In this document: in pieces, positions 1 to 8,960 of the stretch
How the letters are laid out: each line of letters starts with the position of its first letter
Position numbering within the stretch: the first letter of the stretch is position 1
NCBI GenBank assembly: GCA_964642315.1
Contig: CAZXOG010000002.1
Span: 184,422-248,421 of the forward strand
Direction: 5' to 3'
Length of the DNA stretch: 64,000 nt
Source: JAGVDM01 sp964642315
Lineage (GTDB): Bacteria; Patescibacteriota; Gracilibacteria; Peribacterales; Peribacteraceae
Notes under the pieces: model-generated
What the model saw: only the letters and a program-made list of their open reading frames with translations
What the model was told of the DNA's origin: nothing
Databases searched by the model: none
Translations under genes and position numbers: made by a program

Positions 1-959
1 ACAGCCGCGGGGTCATCGCGATCTCCGGCGCAGAGATCGGCGTGGATGACGTGGCGCGCGTGCTGGAGGCGGCGCAGGCCGTGAGCATTCCGGCGAACCG
101 CCGCATCCTCCACATCGAGCCGAAGGCGTACTCCGTGGATGAGCAGCAGGGAATCAAGAATCCCATCGGCATGACGGGCATCCGCCTCGAGGTGGAAGCG
201 CACATCGTCACTGGTCATGTGCAGCATGTGAAGAACGTGGAGAAGTGCGTCGACCAGGCCGGCGTGGATATCGACGGCGTCGTGCCTTCCACGATTGCCG
301 TGGCGGAGGCGGTGCTCACGAAGCGGCAGAAGGAACTTGGTGCCGTGGTGATCGATGTCGGTGCGGGGTGCGCGAGCATCGCCGTGTACGAGGAGGGGAC
401 GATCCTCCACTCGGCCATGCTGCCAGTAGGGGGCGAGAGCGTGACGAACGACATCGCCATCGGGCTGCGCACATCCATCGATACCGCCGAGAAGATCAAG
501 ATCGAATTCGGGTCCGTGCTTCCGCAGGAGATCGGCGAGCGGGAGATGATTGATCTCTCCTCCGTGAGCAAGGTGGATACGCAGACCGTGAGTAAGCGCT
601 ACATGGCGGAGATCATGCAGGCCCGGTACTTCGAAATATTCTCCCTCGTTAAAGAGGAACTCACGCGCATCGGCCGCAGCGGCATGCTGCCGGCTGGCGC
701 GCTCCTCACCGGTGCCGCCGTCAAGGCGCCCGGCGTGCTCGATCTTGCCCGCGACGTGCTCGGGCTCCCCGTGCAGATGGGGTTCCCGGTGGACATCGGC
801 GGCGTCATCGAGAAGGTTGATGATCCCGCGTACGCCACCGCGCTCGGCACGCTCGTGTGGGGGCTGCGCGAGGGCGGGCAGATGCCGCGCATCGGCTCCT
901 TCAAGTTCGCCAAGACTGCCCAGCAGATCGGTGGCTGGCTCAAGAGCTTGCTCCCATGA
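1..959 (+). CDS. ftsA: Cell division protein FtsA, C-terminal part (cut by window edge)
   Basis: Actin-fold ATPase that anchors FtsZ filaments to the membrane and recruits the divisome. The frame is open from base 3, so the N-terminal part lies outside the window. What is visible matches FtsA: the SHS2 (1C) region ending in EAHIVTG, the phosphate-binding loop VIDVGAGCASIAV, the nucleotide-pocket motif LLTGAAVKAPGV, and a C-terminal amphipathic helix IGGWLKSLLP that would be the membrane-targeting sequence. A GTG at 42 could be mistaken for a start, but the upstream codons (SRGVIAISGAEIG) continue the FtsA fold. ftsZ follows 34 bases downstream, the usual order. Confidence 0.95.
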   Translation, partial: SRGVIAISGAEIGVDDVARVLEAAQAVSIPANRRILHIEPKAYSVDEQQGIKNPIGMTGIRLEVEAHIVTGHVQHVKNVEKCVDQAGVDIDGVVPSTIAVAEAVLTKRQKELGAVVIDVGAGCASIAVYEEGTILHSAMLPVGGESVTNDIAIGLRTSIDTAEKIKIEFGSVLPQEIGEREMIDLSSVSKVDTQTVSKRYMAEIMQARYFEIFSLVKEELTRIGRSGMLPAGALLTGAAVKAPGVLDLARDVLGLPVQMGFPVDIGGVIEKVDDPAYATALGTLVWGLREGGQMPRIGSFKFAKTAQQIGGWLKSLLP

Positions 960-993
960 TCTTGGTCCCCGTTGTCTTCTCCCCCTTACTCCC

Positions 994-2244
994 ATGTCTG
1001 ATACGCTCCGGAATCTCTTCAGCGGCTCGCGCATGAGCGGCATGCAGCCACGCGGCGACGACCGTCCTTCCACCAAGGAGGTGCGGCCGGATATCATGCC
1101 CGGTGCCACGATTCGCGTCCTCGGCATCGGCGGCGGCGGTTCCAATGCCGTGCGCCGCATGGTGGATGCCAAAGTCCAGGGGGTGGAATTCATCTCCGTG
1201 AACACGGACATCCAAGCGCTCTACCACAATCCCGCTCCGACGAAGATAACGGTCGGCCGCGGCACCACGCGGGGGCTCGGAGCAGGCGCGAATCCGGATA
1301 TCGGCAAGAAGGCGGCGGAGGAGAGCACGGAGGAGCTCAAAGCCGCGCTCGAGGGGTCAGATATGGTCTTCCTCACGGCGGGGCTCGGCGGCGGCACGGG
1401 GAGCGGCGGCATCGGCGTGATCGCGGATCTCGCGCGGAGCATGGGCATCCTCACGGTTGCCGTGGTCACCAAGCCGTTCAGTTTCGAGGGAATGCGCCGC
1501 CGCAAGCAGGCGGAAGACGCGCTCACCGGGCTCCACGACAAAGTGGATACTCTCGTGACCATTCCGAATGACAAGATCCTCTCGCTCATCGACAAGACCA
1601 CGCCGCTTACGGAGGCGTTTCAGGTGGTGGACGAAGTGCTCCAGCACGCGATCGAGGGCATCTCGAACATCATCACTGTCCATGGTCTTGTGAACGTGGA
1701 CTTCGCCGACGTGAAGACGATCATGCAGGATGCCGGCACCGCGCTCATGGGCATCGGGTACGGCACCGGCGACAGCCGCGCGGCGGAGGCGGCGCGCGCA
1801 GCGGTGGACAGCCCGCTCCTGGAGCTCTCCATCGAGGGGGCGAAGGGCATTCTCTTCAACATCACGGGTGGCAACGATCTCTCGATGTTCGAGGTGGACG
1901 AGGCCGCGCGCATCATCACCGAGGCGGCCGATCCGGAGGCGAACATCATCTTCGGCGCCGTGATCGACGAGAACTTCACCGGCGAAGTGAAGTGCACGGT
2001 TATCGCCACGGGATTCGAGGAGCACGAGCTCGGCGGTACCACGGCGTTCGCCGTGCCGGCCAAGAGGCCGCTCGCCGAGGCGCTCTCCGCTGCCAAGCGG
2101 CAGGATGCCACTGTGACACAGCGCAGGGACACCGTCGCGAAGCCCGGCGCGTTCCCCGAGGCAGCGCCGAAGTACAATGAGGAGGAACTGGAGGTCCCCG
2201 CATTCATGCGCAAGCGCGTGAGCGGGGTGCGGAGCGAGGACTGA
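994..2244 (+). CDS. ftsZ: Cell division GTPase FtsZ
   Basis: Tubulin-like GTPase that forms the Z ring. The 416-residue product has a ~38-residue N-terminal tail, then IRVLGIGGGGSNAV, the tubulin signature GLGGGTGSGG (about residues 130-139), IPNDKIL, and the T7 loop NVDFADVK that supplies the catalytic aspartate. The extreme C-terminus carries the conserved partner-binding peptide EVPAFMRKR, comparable to the usual D-IPxFLRR that binds FtsA. ATG 994 was chosen because the frame upstream overlaps ftsA and reads as non-FtsZ sequence. The gene is convergent with dut, with a strong hairpin between them. Confidence 0.97.
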   Translation: MSDTLRNLFSGSRMSGMQPRGDDRPSTKEVRPDIMPGATIRVLGIGGGGSNAVRRMVDAKVQGVEFISVNTDIQALYHNPAPTKITVGRGTTRGLGAGANPDIGKKAAEESTEELKAALEGSDMVFLTAGLGGGTGSGGIGVIADLARSMGILTVAVVTKPFSFEGMRRRKQAEDALTGLHDKVDTLVTIPNDKILSLIDKTTPLTEAFQVVDEVLQHAIEGISNIITVHGLVNVDFADVKTIMQDAGTALMGIGYGTGDSRAAEAARAAVDSPLLELSIEGAKGILFNITGGNDLSMFEVDEAARIITEAADPEANIIFGAVIDENFTGEVKCTVIATGFEEHELGGTTAFAVPAKRPLAEALSAAKRQDATVTQRRDTVAKPGAFPEAAPKYNEEELEVPAFMRKRVSGVRSED

Positions 2245-2261
2245 GCGTGCCGAGAAAGTTC

Positions 2262-2304
2262 TGCGTCATGAGGATAAGGGGAAACATTCCCTCCTCATGA
2301 CGCA
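2262..2304. terminator. Long hairpin between convergent ftsZ and dut
   Basis: Perfect 13-base inverted repeat TGCGTCATGAGGA (2262-2274) and TCCTCATGACGCA (2292-2304). The 17-base loop can itself pair GGGAA (2279-2283) with TTCCC (2287-2291). It sits between two converging genes and so could end transcription from both sides, but neither flank has a strong T run. A cruciform or protein-binding site is an alternative. Confidence 0.6.
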
Positions 2305-2321
2305 TGGCATGTGCCACAGCG

Positions 2322-2762
2322 CTACTCTGCGTGCGTCCCCGTTGAGCCGAATCCTCCGCGCGTCTGCGCCCCGTGGCCGTCCACTTCGTGCCACTGTGCC
2401 TGTTCCACGTGCACAAAGATTCCCTGCGCGATCCGCTCTCCACGCTGGATCACGACGGGCTGGCTGCCGATGTTTTTCACCTGGATGAAGATTTCATCCT
2501 CCGGGCCGTGGTAGTCCTGATCGATCACGCCGATCGAATGCGGGCACACGAGCGTTTTCTTGCGCGGGAGCGAGGAGCGGGGGAGCACGAAAAGCGCGAA
2601 TCCCGCCGGAACCTGCACGATCACGTTCCCCGGCACGAGCCCGATTGTCCCCGGACCGATCGTGGTATCTTCCCGCGTGATGAAGTCGAAACCCACGGCC
2701 CCCGAGGATTCGTAGCGGGGGAGCGGGAGGGAGGCGTCGACGCGCTGAATGTTCACGTGCAT
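2322..2762 (-). CDS. dut: dUTP diphosphatase (trimeric dUTPase)
   Basis: Hydrolyses dUTP to dUMP and PPi, keeping uracil out of DNA and supplying dUMP. All five trimeric dUTPase motifs are present in order: GAVGFDF, PRSSL, GVIDQDYHG, GERIAQG, and the C-terminal RGGFGSTG arm that closes over the nucleotide. The ATG at 2762 gives MHVNIQRVDASLPLPRY, the usual dUTPase beginning, and a typical length of 146 residues; starts at 2789 and 2801 (TTG) add unlike residues. It is the last gene of a minus-strand run with the large HEREH protein upstream. Confidence 0.93.
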   Translation of the reverse strand: MHVNIQRVDASLPLPRYESSGAVGFDFITREDTTIGPGTIGLVPGNVIVQVPAGFALFVLPRSSLPRKKTLVCPHSIGVIDQDYHGPEDEIFIQVKNIGSQPVVIQRGERIAQGIFVHVEQAQWHEVDGHGAQTRGGFGSTGTHAE

Positions 2763-2821
2763 GGCGTCTACGATCATGGGCGAAACCATTGCCTCTCGCA
2801 AGCTTTGGCTGCGTTTGCAGC

Positions 2822-5800
2822 TCAGGCGGCCCGCTGCCGTTTCTGCTCCGTGAGCGCCGTACCGACGGATGTAGTGCTGATTTCCTCGCTGCGTTCCTGC
2901 AGCATGTGGTCGCCGTTCTGGCGCAGCACTTCCGCGAAGACGTGAGGATTGGCAGCGATGGCGCCGAGCAGCTCGCGCTGGAAGAGCTGCGTGGCGTCGA
3001 AGAGCTGTTGCTTCTGTTCCTTCGTCATCACGCGCTTGCCGCGGAGGGCGCCGAGGTAATCCTCGATCTTCACGTACGCGGGCTCTTCCCGCTCTTGGCC
3101 GCTTGCGTCCTTCACTTTCTTCTTCCCCACTTCCACGCGGTCGATACCGTAGGCGTGGAAGAGGGAGACCGCCAGGTTGCCAACGGGATTACGGAATTCG
3201 CTCGGGGTTCGGCCATCCCCCGACGGCATCGTTTCGTTCTCCATCTGTTCCCACGTCATGGACTGGCGGGCTTTCCCGTCGTTTGCCGCCTGCATGACGA
3301 TGTTATCGAAATGGATGAACGCCATCATCGACCGCGCGAGGCGGAGGGCGTCCTGCTGTGTGAAGCGGGCGACACCCTGCTGCTCGAGCGCCGCGACGCG
3401 CGCGTACGTCTTGAAGAGCGTGCTGAAGCCCACATAGGAGTTCTTCACACCTTCCACAGTCATGCGCTGCAGTTGCCCGGAGTAGGCCTGGAGCATTTCG
3501 TTAATACCACCGTGGTCCAGGAATGCCATGAGCATAGGCGCGTCCTCGTGGTCGATCTTGTCGCCGGAGCGCGTGATGACTTTCGTCACGCGCGACCGTG
3601 TGCTCTCGTCACGGGCGAGATCAAGCTGCAGGAAGAGTGTCGTCTTCATCCCGGGCCGGAACTGCATGCCAGAACCGGATTCCGTAATCCGGTCGGCGAG
3701 CGCCTTGATTTCCGGCAGAGTGTTATTCTGGTTGGCGAAGTAGTCGATGAACGGGAAGTTCCCGAGCACCTGGTTGTTCAAGATGTTCAGGCGTTCGAGC
3801 GGCAGGAGGCCGGCGGCGATACCGCGGATCAAGTAGTAGAACTTGTCCTCCATGCTCATCTTGCCTTTCACCATGGCGAATTCGATGATCTTCTCGTAGA
3901 GGTGCGGGTTCACGTCCTGCGGCGGGATCTCGCCGCTCTTCTTGCACGTGGTGAAAATCCGGAGGATGCGTTCGAGTTCCGCGCGCATGGCGCCGGAGTT
4001 CTGGGAGAGCGAGTCCACGTACTCATTGAACTTGTCGCGGTTCGAGTTGAAGTTGCTGTCGTTCGTCGTCTTCCAGTCCAGGAAGAGGTCTTTGTCGTCC
4101 CAGATTTCGGCGATGAGCTTGTTCAAGTAGTTGTTGCGCAGCACGATGTCGCGGTCGCATTCGGTCTCCGGCATCTCGAAGTGTGAGAGGCGGTTCAGCA
4201 CTCTCCAGATGCGCTTGTCTCCCCAGTCGATGCGGCCCTTCTCGGCGAGCAGGTAGAGGATGGCCTTCGCCTGGTCTTTGTTCGTGGTGATCCCCGAGAG
4301 GATCTCCATGAGCTGGTAGGCGTCCTTGTTCTTTAAGCCCTCCTTCCACACGTCCACCTCTTCGTCTTCCGCCTGCTGCTCGCGTTTCTCGTTCTCGCGC
4401 GAGAGGCGCCCGAGGTAGCGCAGTCCCGGCAGGTCGTTCTCCGGGATGTTCCCGAAGAGCCCCTGGGCCACGATGCTGCGCTGCTGCTTGCTGCGGCGCG
4501 TCCACATGCGTTTGACATCCTCAATGGCATCCTGCACGAGGTAGTACACGTCGAGTGGGCTCAAGAACGCCACATTGCCCCAGAATGCCTTGAACGCCCC
4601 CTGCAGTTTGGGCTCTTTTTCGGAGAGGTCGTGGAGCTGGTTGTCGATGTTCCTCGCTTGTCCCGAGAGGTCGTCGAGGTCGCTCTTGAGCGCTGCGAGC
4701 TGCTGCTGGAACTCCGGCTGGTTCTCCGGATTCGGGTACGGATTGCCGTTCGTCGTCTGCGTCTCGAAGATGTCCTTTAGTTCGTCGTGCCATTCCTGGT
4801 ACTGGGGGAGCAGCTCATCCAAATTCCCCTTGTACGTCGGTTGCGCCTGGGCGAACTGCTCAAGCTGGAAGATCTTCGTCTGGCACTTCTGCAGTTCGAG
4901 TTTCACGTTCGGCGGTCCCTTTGCGCCGCCTTCCTCCTCTTCGTTGTCTTCCGCCGTTGCAGGCGTACCCGCGGTGGCATCCGCAACGGCGGCTCCCCCT
5001 CCTCTCCGCGACTGGAAGAGGTGCAGTGTCCGGAGGCTTGCACGTGTTGGCCCCGTTTCGGCGGCGTCCTCTGTTTTGCCCTGCAGGCGCGCGACGAGAT
5101 TCGCCGATTCCACCATGGCGAAGAGCCGTTCTTCCGCCGCATCAGGACGGATCATTTCCGGCGAGCGCTTCCAGTCAACGTAGCGGTTGAGCAGTTCCTC
5201 CGTGAGGAGTTCGCGCTTGAGTGCATCCGCGCCATCTCCCGCGTCGCGTTCGATGGCCTCCCACTGTCGGGCGAGCCCCCAGTTTTCCGCCTGTCCCTCA
5301 AGCAGAGTGTCGAGATCCGCGTTGTCTTCGCGCAGCACCTCGTAGGCGCTGCGGTGAAGGAACGGGAAGATTCCCGCGCGCCGGGTGAGCACGTCCTGCA
5401 CAGCGTGTTCGCGTTCGTGTGACACGTGAGTTTCGACATCCTCCCCTTCGCGCGAGCAGCGGCCCGTATTCACGAGGATTTCCCCCGTGGCGTAGTCGTA
5501 GGCGGCGAAGTGATCTGTCCCCGTGCGGGCGCGGAATGCTTCTTCGGAGAGTTGCACCGGCGTGCTCTTCTCCACATCGGCGAGCATCGCGGCTGCCTGT
5601 TCGAGCTTGCCGATTTCTGTCTGGACGAGAGGAAGTGCATCTCCTTTTCCCTCTTTCTCCATCGTTGTAATCGCGTGTTCCAGTGCCGTGCCGCGGCGTT
5701 CCACGTGTGCGCGGACGCCGAGGATGCCGGCCATGCCGTTCTGCAGTGCAGGCATCGCCACGAGCGTGCCGATCACTCCCCCGAGTCTCGCGCGTGTTTC

Positions 5801-7396
5801 GGCGATGGTGTCCTGCACGGTCCGTTCCGTCTCCGGCACCGCGCGTTCCTGCTCGGCAATTTCCCGGGCGGCCTGTACGGTCTGCACCACGCGGTCGCTC
5901 TGCAGGCTCCGCACGAGATACTCGATGGTTCGGCGGCGCGGGCCCGGGTACTCCGCGGCATTCACTCTCGGCGTTCCTTCCGCCGAATCCGCCGTATCCG
6001 TCTGCACCTGTTCCAACGTCTCAAAGAGATCGGGGAGTCCGAATGTGCGTTCGAGCCGCTCGCGTGCTTCGGGGGACTGGTACTGCACGGCGAGAACATC
6101 GCGCAGCGGCGCACGCAGGCTCCTTGCCCACGATGCGGCGATGCGCTGTTCGCGTTGCAGATCTGTGAGAAAATCCTTCGTTTTCCCGTCCGCGGTTTCC
6201 CGCGTTTGCCGCAGCTGATCGCAGAGTGCCGCGATGTTGATCACGGTTCCCGGATCTCGGGCATCGACATCTTCGCCCTCCGCGAACGCTACCATGGCTT
6301 CGATCCTCTCCACTTCGCGGGCAACGGCGCTTGCGCTCACGCCGTGCGCGCGCAGGAACGCCGCTTCGCGTTCATCGTGGTTGGCCGGATCGATTCCGGC
6401 GATGTCACCGCCGAATTTCCTCTTCTCGCTCTCCAGCCACTGCCGGGTTTGCTCCGCTTCTTCTGCGAGGTTTGCGCGCAGGACGTCGGCGAGGATCGGC
6501 AGAGTGCGCTTGAGCTGCTCGTGGACGTCTTTCTGCGCCCCCTCCGCGCTACCGCCGTGCTCGAGGATGTCGCGCAGCCGGGCATTGCGCCCGATTTCCG
6601 GCATGCTCCATGTTTCCAGACGGCGCTTGGTATCCAGGTATCCGCGGATGCGGGCGATGAGCGCATTGCGCTCGGCCTCGGGGACAGGCGGCACGATGCC
6701 GAGCGCCGAGCAAATCTCTGCCGTACTCGAGAGCCGCAGCCAGTCGTCGATTGTGCGGTTTGCCATGGAAAGTTTCTGCTCCCTCTCGTCGATCGCGTGC
6801 GCCAGTCGTTCCTCTTTCTGCAGGTGCGTTGTTGCGGCCTGCTGCAACTCCTCGTACTGGCGGATCTTCGTTTCCAGCACCTGAATGAGCTGCGAGGCCG
6901 TGCGGGTATCCAGTGTGGAGAGCAGCGAGGTGCTCCGCCCGGATTCTTCGGCGAATGCCTGGTCGAGCAGGGCGCTTATGTCAGCCGTCGCGCTGAGATC
7001 AATGCCCTTGCATTCCGGGGTTCGACGGATGAGCGCGCGCAATTCCTGCTCGCCGAGCAGGCTCACGAGCGTATCCGTGAGGTACGCGGCACCGAGCGCA
7101 TACTGCGTCAGCAGGCTCGCCGGCACATGCTGGAGAATGTGCCGCCTGCGCTCCTCGGTCATTTCTGCAATATCCTCTTCGTTGCCTCTCTGTTTCCGCG
7201 TCTGCCTGCGTTGCGCCTCCGGCATCGTCTGCTCCTCCTCGGTTCCGTTGTCCGGCAGCGGGGCCCCGCTGCCGGTTCCCGCTTGTGGTTTTCCCTTACG
7301 GCGATTCTCCTCCTGGCGCTTCCACAGCAAACGGCGCTCCTGCTCGAGGGCACTGCGTTCGGGGGCGACGTGATGGAGGAACCACCTCTGCAGCAT
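2822..7396 (-). CDS. Large uncharacterised protein (1524 aa) with an HEREH metalloprotease-like motif
   Basis: No family recognised over the whole length. The sequence is charged and mostly helical, with Arg/Glu-rich coiled-coil-like stretches in the first 300 residues and no clear membrane segment or signal peptide. At residues 660-664 (bases 5405-5419) it has HEREH, inside HVSHEREHAVQDVL and preceded by YDYATGEILVN. This is the way zincin proteases introduce HExxH. Glutamates E700 and E704 (EGQAENWG) could be the third zinc ligand. A low-complexity Glu/Gly stretch near residue 820 (EDNEEEEGGAKG) separates two halves. It follows the 7398-7886 gene by one base and precedes dut by 60 bases, so one operon is likely. 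Enzyme activity is inference. Confidence 0.85.
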   Translation of the reverse strand: MLQRWFLHHVAPERSALEQERRLLWKRQEENRRKGKPQAGTGSGAPLPDNGTEEEQTMPEAQRRQTRKQRGNEEDIAEMTEERRRHILQHVPASLLTQYALGAAYLTDTLVSLLGEQELRALIRRTPECKGIDLSATADISALLDQAFAEESGRSTSLLSTLDTRTASQLIQVLETKIRQYEELQQAATTHLQKEERLAHAIDEREQKLSMANRTIDDWLRLSSTAEICSALGIVPPVPEAERNALIARIRGYLDTKRRLETWSMPEIGRNARLRDILEHGGSAEGAQKDVHEQLKRTLPILADVLRANLAEEAEQTRQWLESEKRKFGGDIAGIDPANHDEREAAFLRAHGVSASAVAREVERIEAMVAFAEGEDVDARDPGTVINIAALCDQLRQTRETADGKTKDFLTDLQREQRIAASWARSLRAPLRDVLAVQYQSPEARERLERTFGLPDLFETLEQVQTDTADSAEGTPRVNAAEYPGPRRRTIEYLVRSLQSDRVVQTVQAAREIAEQERAVPETERTVQDTIAETRARLGGVIGTLVAMPALQNGMAGILGVRAHVERRGTALEHAITTMEKEGKGDALPLVQTEIGKLEQAAAMLADVEKSTPVQLSEEAFRARTGTDHFAAYDYATGEILVNTGRCSREGEDVETHVSHEREHAVQDVLTRRAGIFPFLHRSAYEVLREDNADLDTLLEGQAENWGLARQWEAIERDAGDGADALKRELLTEELLNRYVDWKRSPEMIRPDAAEERLFAMVESANLVARLQGKTEDAAETGPTRASLRTLHLFQSRRGGGAAVADATAGTPATAEDNEEEEGGAKGPPNVKLELQKCQTKIFQLEQFAQAQPTYKGNLDELLPQYQEWHDELKDIFETQTTNGNPYPNPENQPEFQQQLAALKSDLDDLSGQARNIDNQLHDLSEKEPKLQGAFKAFWGNVAFLSPLDVYYLVQDAIEDVKRMWTRRSKQQRSIVAQGLFGNIPENDLPGLRYLGRLSRENEKREQQAEDEEVDVWKEGLKNKDAYQLMEILSGITTNKDQAKAILYLLAEKGRIDWGDKRIWRVLNRLSHFEMPETECDRDIVLRNNYLNKLIAEIWDDKDLFLDWKTTNDSNFNSNRDKFNEYVDSLSQNSGAMRAELERILRIFTTCKKSGEIPPQDVNPHLYEKIIEFAMVKGKMSMEDKFYYLIRGIAAGLLPLERLNILNNQVLGNFPFIDYFANQNNTLPEIKALADRITESGSGMQFRPGMKTTLFLQLDLARDESTRSRVTKVITRSGDKIDHEDAPMLMAFLDHGGINEMLQAYSGQLQRMTVEGVKNSYVGFSTLFKTYARVAALEQQGVARFTQQDALRLARSMMAFIHFDNIVMQAANDGKARQSMTWEQMENETMPSGDGRTPSEFRNPVGNLAVSLFHAYGIDRVEVGKKKVKDASGQEREEPAYVKIEDYLGALRGKRVMTKEQKQQLFDATQLFQRELLGAIAANPHVFAEVLRQNGDHMLQERSEEISTTSVGTALTEQKRQRAA

Positions 7397-7397
7397 G

Positions 7398-7886
7398 TTA
7401 TATTTTGAGTAATCTTGAGATCATGTCAAGTGTGTCTTCGGTCCGATCGGTCCGTTCCTCCGTGAATGAGTGCAGCACATTGCGCAGAGCCTGCGCATCC
7501 ACGTCGCCCGTTTGGATTTTGCAGTGTCGCAGTGGGCCATCGGCGCGCTCGAAGTGGAGCTCGATGTAGTTTTCTCCCTGGAGCATCCAGAAGCCCCTGC
7601 ACCGTTCCCATGGCGTGAATACGCGGTCAAGCTGGAACCCGCGGTCCGTGATTGTCATGCGGCGGACAGGCGGTGTTCTCCGCATGTGCCAGCCGTACAC
7701 TCCGGCGATGAGCACGAGGAGACCCGTGAATGTCCATGCTTTCGTCCACACGCTGTAGCCGAGGAGGACGAGCGCAATGGCGGCGGCGCCGATGTACCAC
7801 TGCACGGAATGTTCGTAGTGCGGGTGGGAAGGTGCTTCCCACATGGCGAGGATGTTCCCGGGAGGAGGTGGGTTGTTTGTGTGCAT
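7398..7886 (-). CDS. Small membrane protein with a C-terminal PH-like or DUF5673-like domain
   Basis: Two adjacent hydrophobic segments (VQWYIGAAAIALVLLGYSVW and WTFTGLLVLIAGVYGW) are followed by a soluble domain of about 90 residues with TDRGF and a run of short beta-like segments. This arrangement is common in small CPR membrane proteins. Function unknown. The ATG at 7886 is preferred over 7934 because a -10 box (TATACT, complement of 7905-7910) lies between them, so 7934 would be upstream of the transcript. It is the first gene of the run leading to the 1524-residue protein and dut. Confidence 0.75.
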   Translation of the reverse strand: MHTNNPPPPGNILAMWEAPSHPHYEHSVQWYIGAAAIALVLLGYSVWTKAWTFTGLLVLIAGVYGWHMRRTPPVRRMTITDRGFQLDRVFTPWERCRGFWMLQGENYIELHFERADGPLRHCKIQTGDVDAQALRNVLHSFTEERTDRTEDTLDMISRLLKI

Positions 7887-8029
7887 TGATCGAAGAATCC
7901 TCTTAGTATAGCGCATTCCCGCCCGTTTTCCCATGCCGGGCGCTTGCGAATATAATCAAACTATTTTGTAAATGTACTATTTGTTTCCTTGGCTTTGGAA
8001 CGGGAATTTTTGCAGTATGCTTGTGAATG

Positions 8030-8106
8030 TGGTGGGCAGCACTGGAGTCGAACCAGTGACCTCCGCGATGTCAACGCGACGCTCTAACCAACTGAGCTAG
8101 CTGCCC
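8030..8106 (-). tRNA. tRNA-Val (GAC)
   Basis: On the minus strand the acceptor stem GGGCAGC pairs with GCTGCCC, followed by discriminator A and an encoded CCA (complement of 8030-8032). The anticodon loop TTGACAT between CGCG and CGCG gives anticodon GAC, valine. The T arm CTGG-TTCGACT-CCAG is canonical. Confidence 0.95.
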
Positions 8107-8194
8107 GTACCCGACCGGAAGGCGAGCGAAGCCTAGCAATTCCTCTCGCATCCAACAAGGCGGGAAGGGGAGAATAGCGGATCCTGTGTTTGGC

Positions 8195-8824
8195 ATGCTT
8201 TTCGACTTCCTGTTCCCCCGGAAATCGCTCCTCGGTGCGGAGGGGGCGTTCGTCACCTCCGAGGAATTGCTGCGCCTGCAGTTGTTCCCCAGTTGTGACG
8301 ATGCGGCGGTGCTGCGGGGGAGGGGTATCTGTTCACTCGATGCCATCCGTGCAGCAATGCCATACACGGCAGATCCGCTGCTCCGCTCGGCGGTCCACAC
8401 GCTCAAGTACCGGCGGATTCCGCAGCTCGCGGAAGCACTCGGTGCGCTCATGCACCACGGGCTTCCCCCGCATCCAGCGGGAGCCGTGATCTGCCCCGTG
8501 CCACTCCACTGGACCCGCCGTTTCTGGAGGGGGTTCAACCAGGCAGAGCTCCTTGCCCGCGCGCTCGGCGCGCGCCGCGGCATCCCCGTCTGCCGTCTGC
8601 TCATGCGCGTCCGCCCGACTGGTTCCCAGGTTGGGCGTGCCCGCGATGCTCGTCTGCGGGCGCTCGCGGGGGCATTCGCCGTGTGCAGGCGCGTACCGCT
8701 TCCTCCCCGCGTCATTCTCGTCGATGACCTTGCGACGACCGGTGCGACGCTCGATGCCTGCGCTGCGGTCCTGAAGGCCGGTGGTGCGCGGCATGTGGAA
8801 GGATGGGTGCTCGCGCGCGGGTGA
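8195..8824 (+). CDS. ComF family phosphoribosyltransferase-like protein
   Basis: ComFC/amidophosphoribosyltransferase-like protein of 209 residues. It shows the ComF order: CPVPLHWTRRFWRGFNQAELLARAL, then a basic stretch (TGSQVGRARDARL), then the PRPP-binding loop VILVDDLATTGATL. In competent bacteria ComFC is needed for DNA uptake; no other competence gene is adjacent, so its role here is open. The usual N-terminal zinc-finger cysteines are not obvious. ATG 8195 is used; GTG 8186 in frame is an alternative. It diverges from tRNA-Val. Confidence 0.88.
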   Translation: MLFDFLFPRKSLLGAEGAFVTSEELLRLQLFPSCDDAAVLRGRGICSLDAIRAAMPYTADPLLRSAVHTLKYRRIPQLAEALGALMHHGLPPHPAGAVICPVPLHWTRRFWRGFNQAELLARALGARRGIPVCRLLMRVRPTGSQVGRARDARLRALAGAFAVCRRVPLPPRVILVDDLATTGATLDACAAVLKAGGARHVEGWVLARG

Positions 8825-8899
8825 GGGTCTTCCATGTCCGGTTTCCCCGACGAATGCTGATCGGGAATGGAAGCAGTTCCTGGCGCAAGCGGAAGTTGG

Positions 8900-8925
8900 T
8901 GTGGAAAACTTTTCCGTTTTCCACA
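8900..8925. promoter_or_regulatory. Paired DnaA-box-like inverted repeat upstream of rseP-dnaA
   Basis: Perfect inverted repeat GTGGAAAAC (8901-8909) and GTTTTCCAC (8916-8924) with a 6-base spacer. Extended by one base, each arm reads TTTTCCACA (8917-8925, and the complement of 8900-8908), which fits the relaxed DnaA box TTWTNCACA. A -10-like TAGGAT (8933-8938) follows at once. This would suit DnaA autoregulation of the rseP-dnaA transcript; binding is inference. Confidence 0.55.
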
Positions 8926-8960
8926 GTCTCGCTAGGATCACTCCCTGTCTTCCCGCGCGC

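Noticed and set aside
5426..7408. 660-codon open frame on the plus strand inside the 1524-residue gene
   Set aside because: Low-complexity, Arg/Leu/Cys-rich translation with no family features; GC-rich third positions of the real minus-strand gene keep the opposite frame open.
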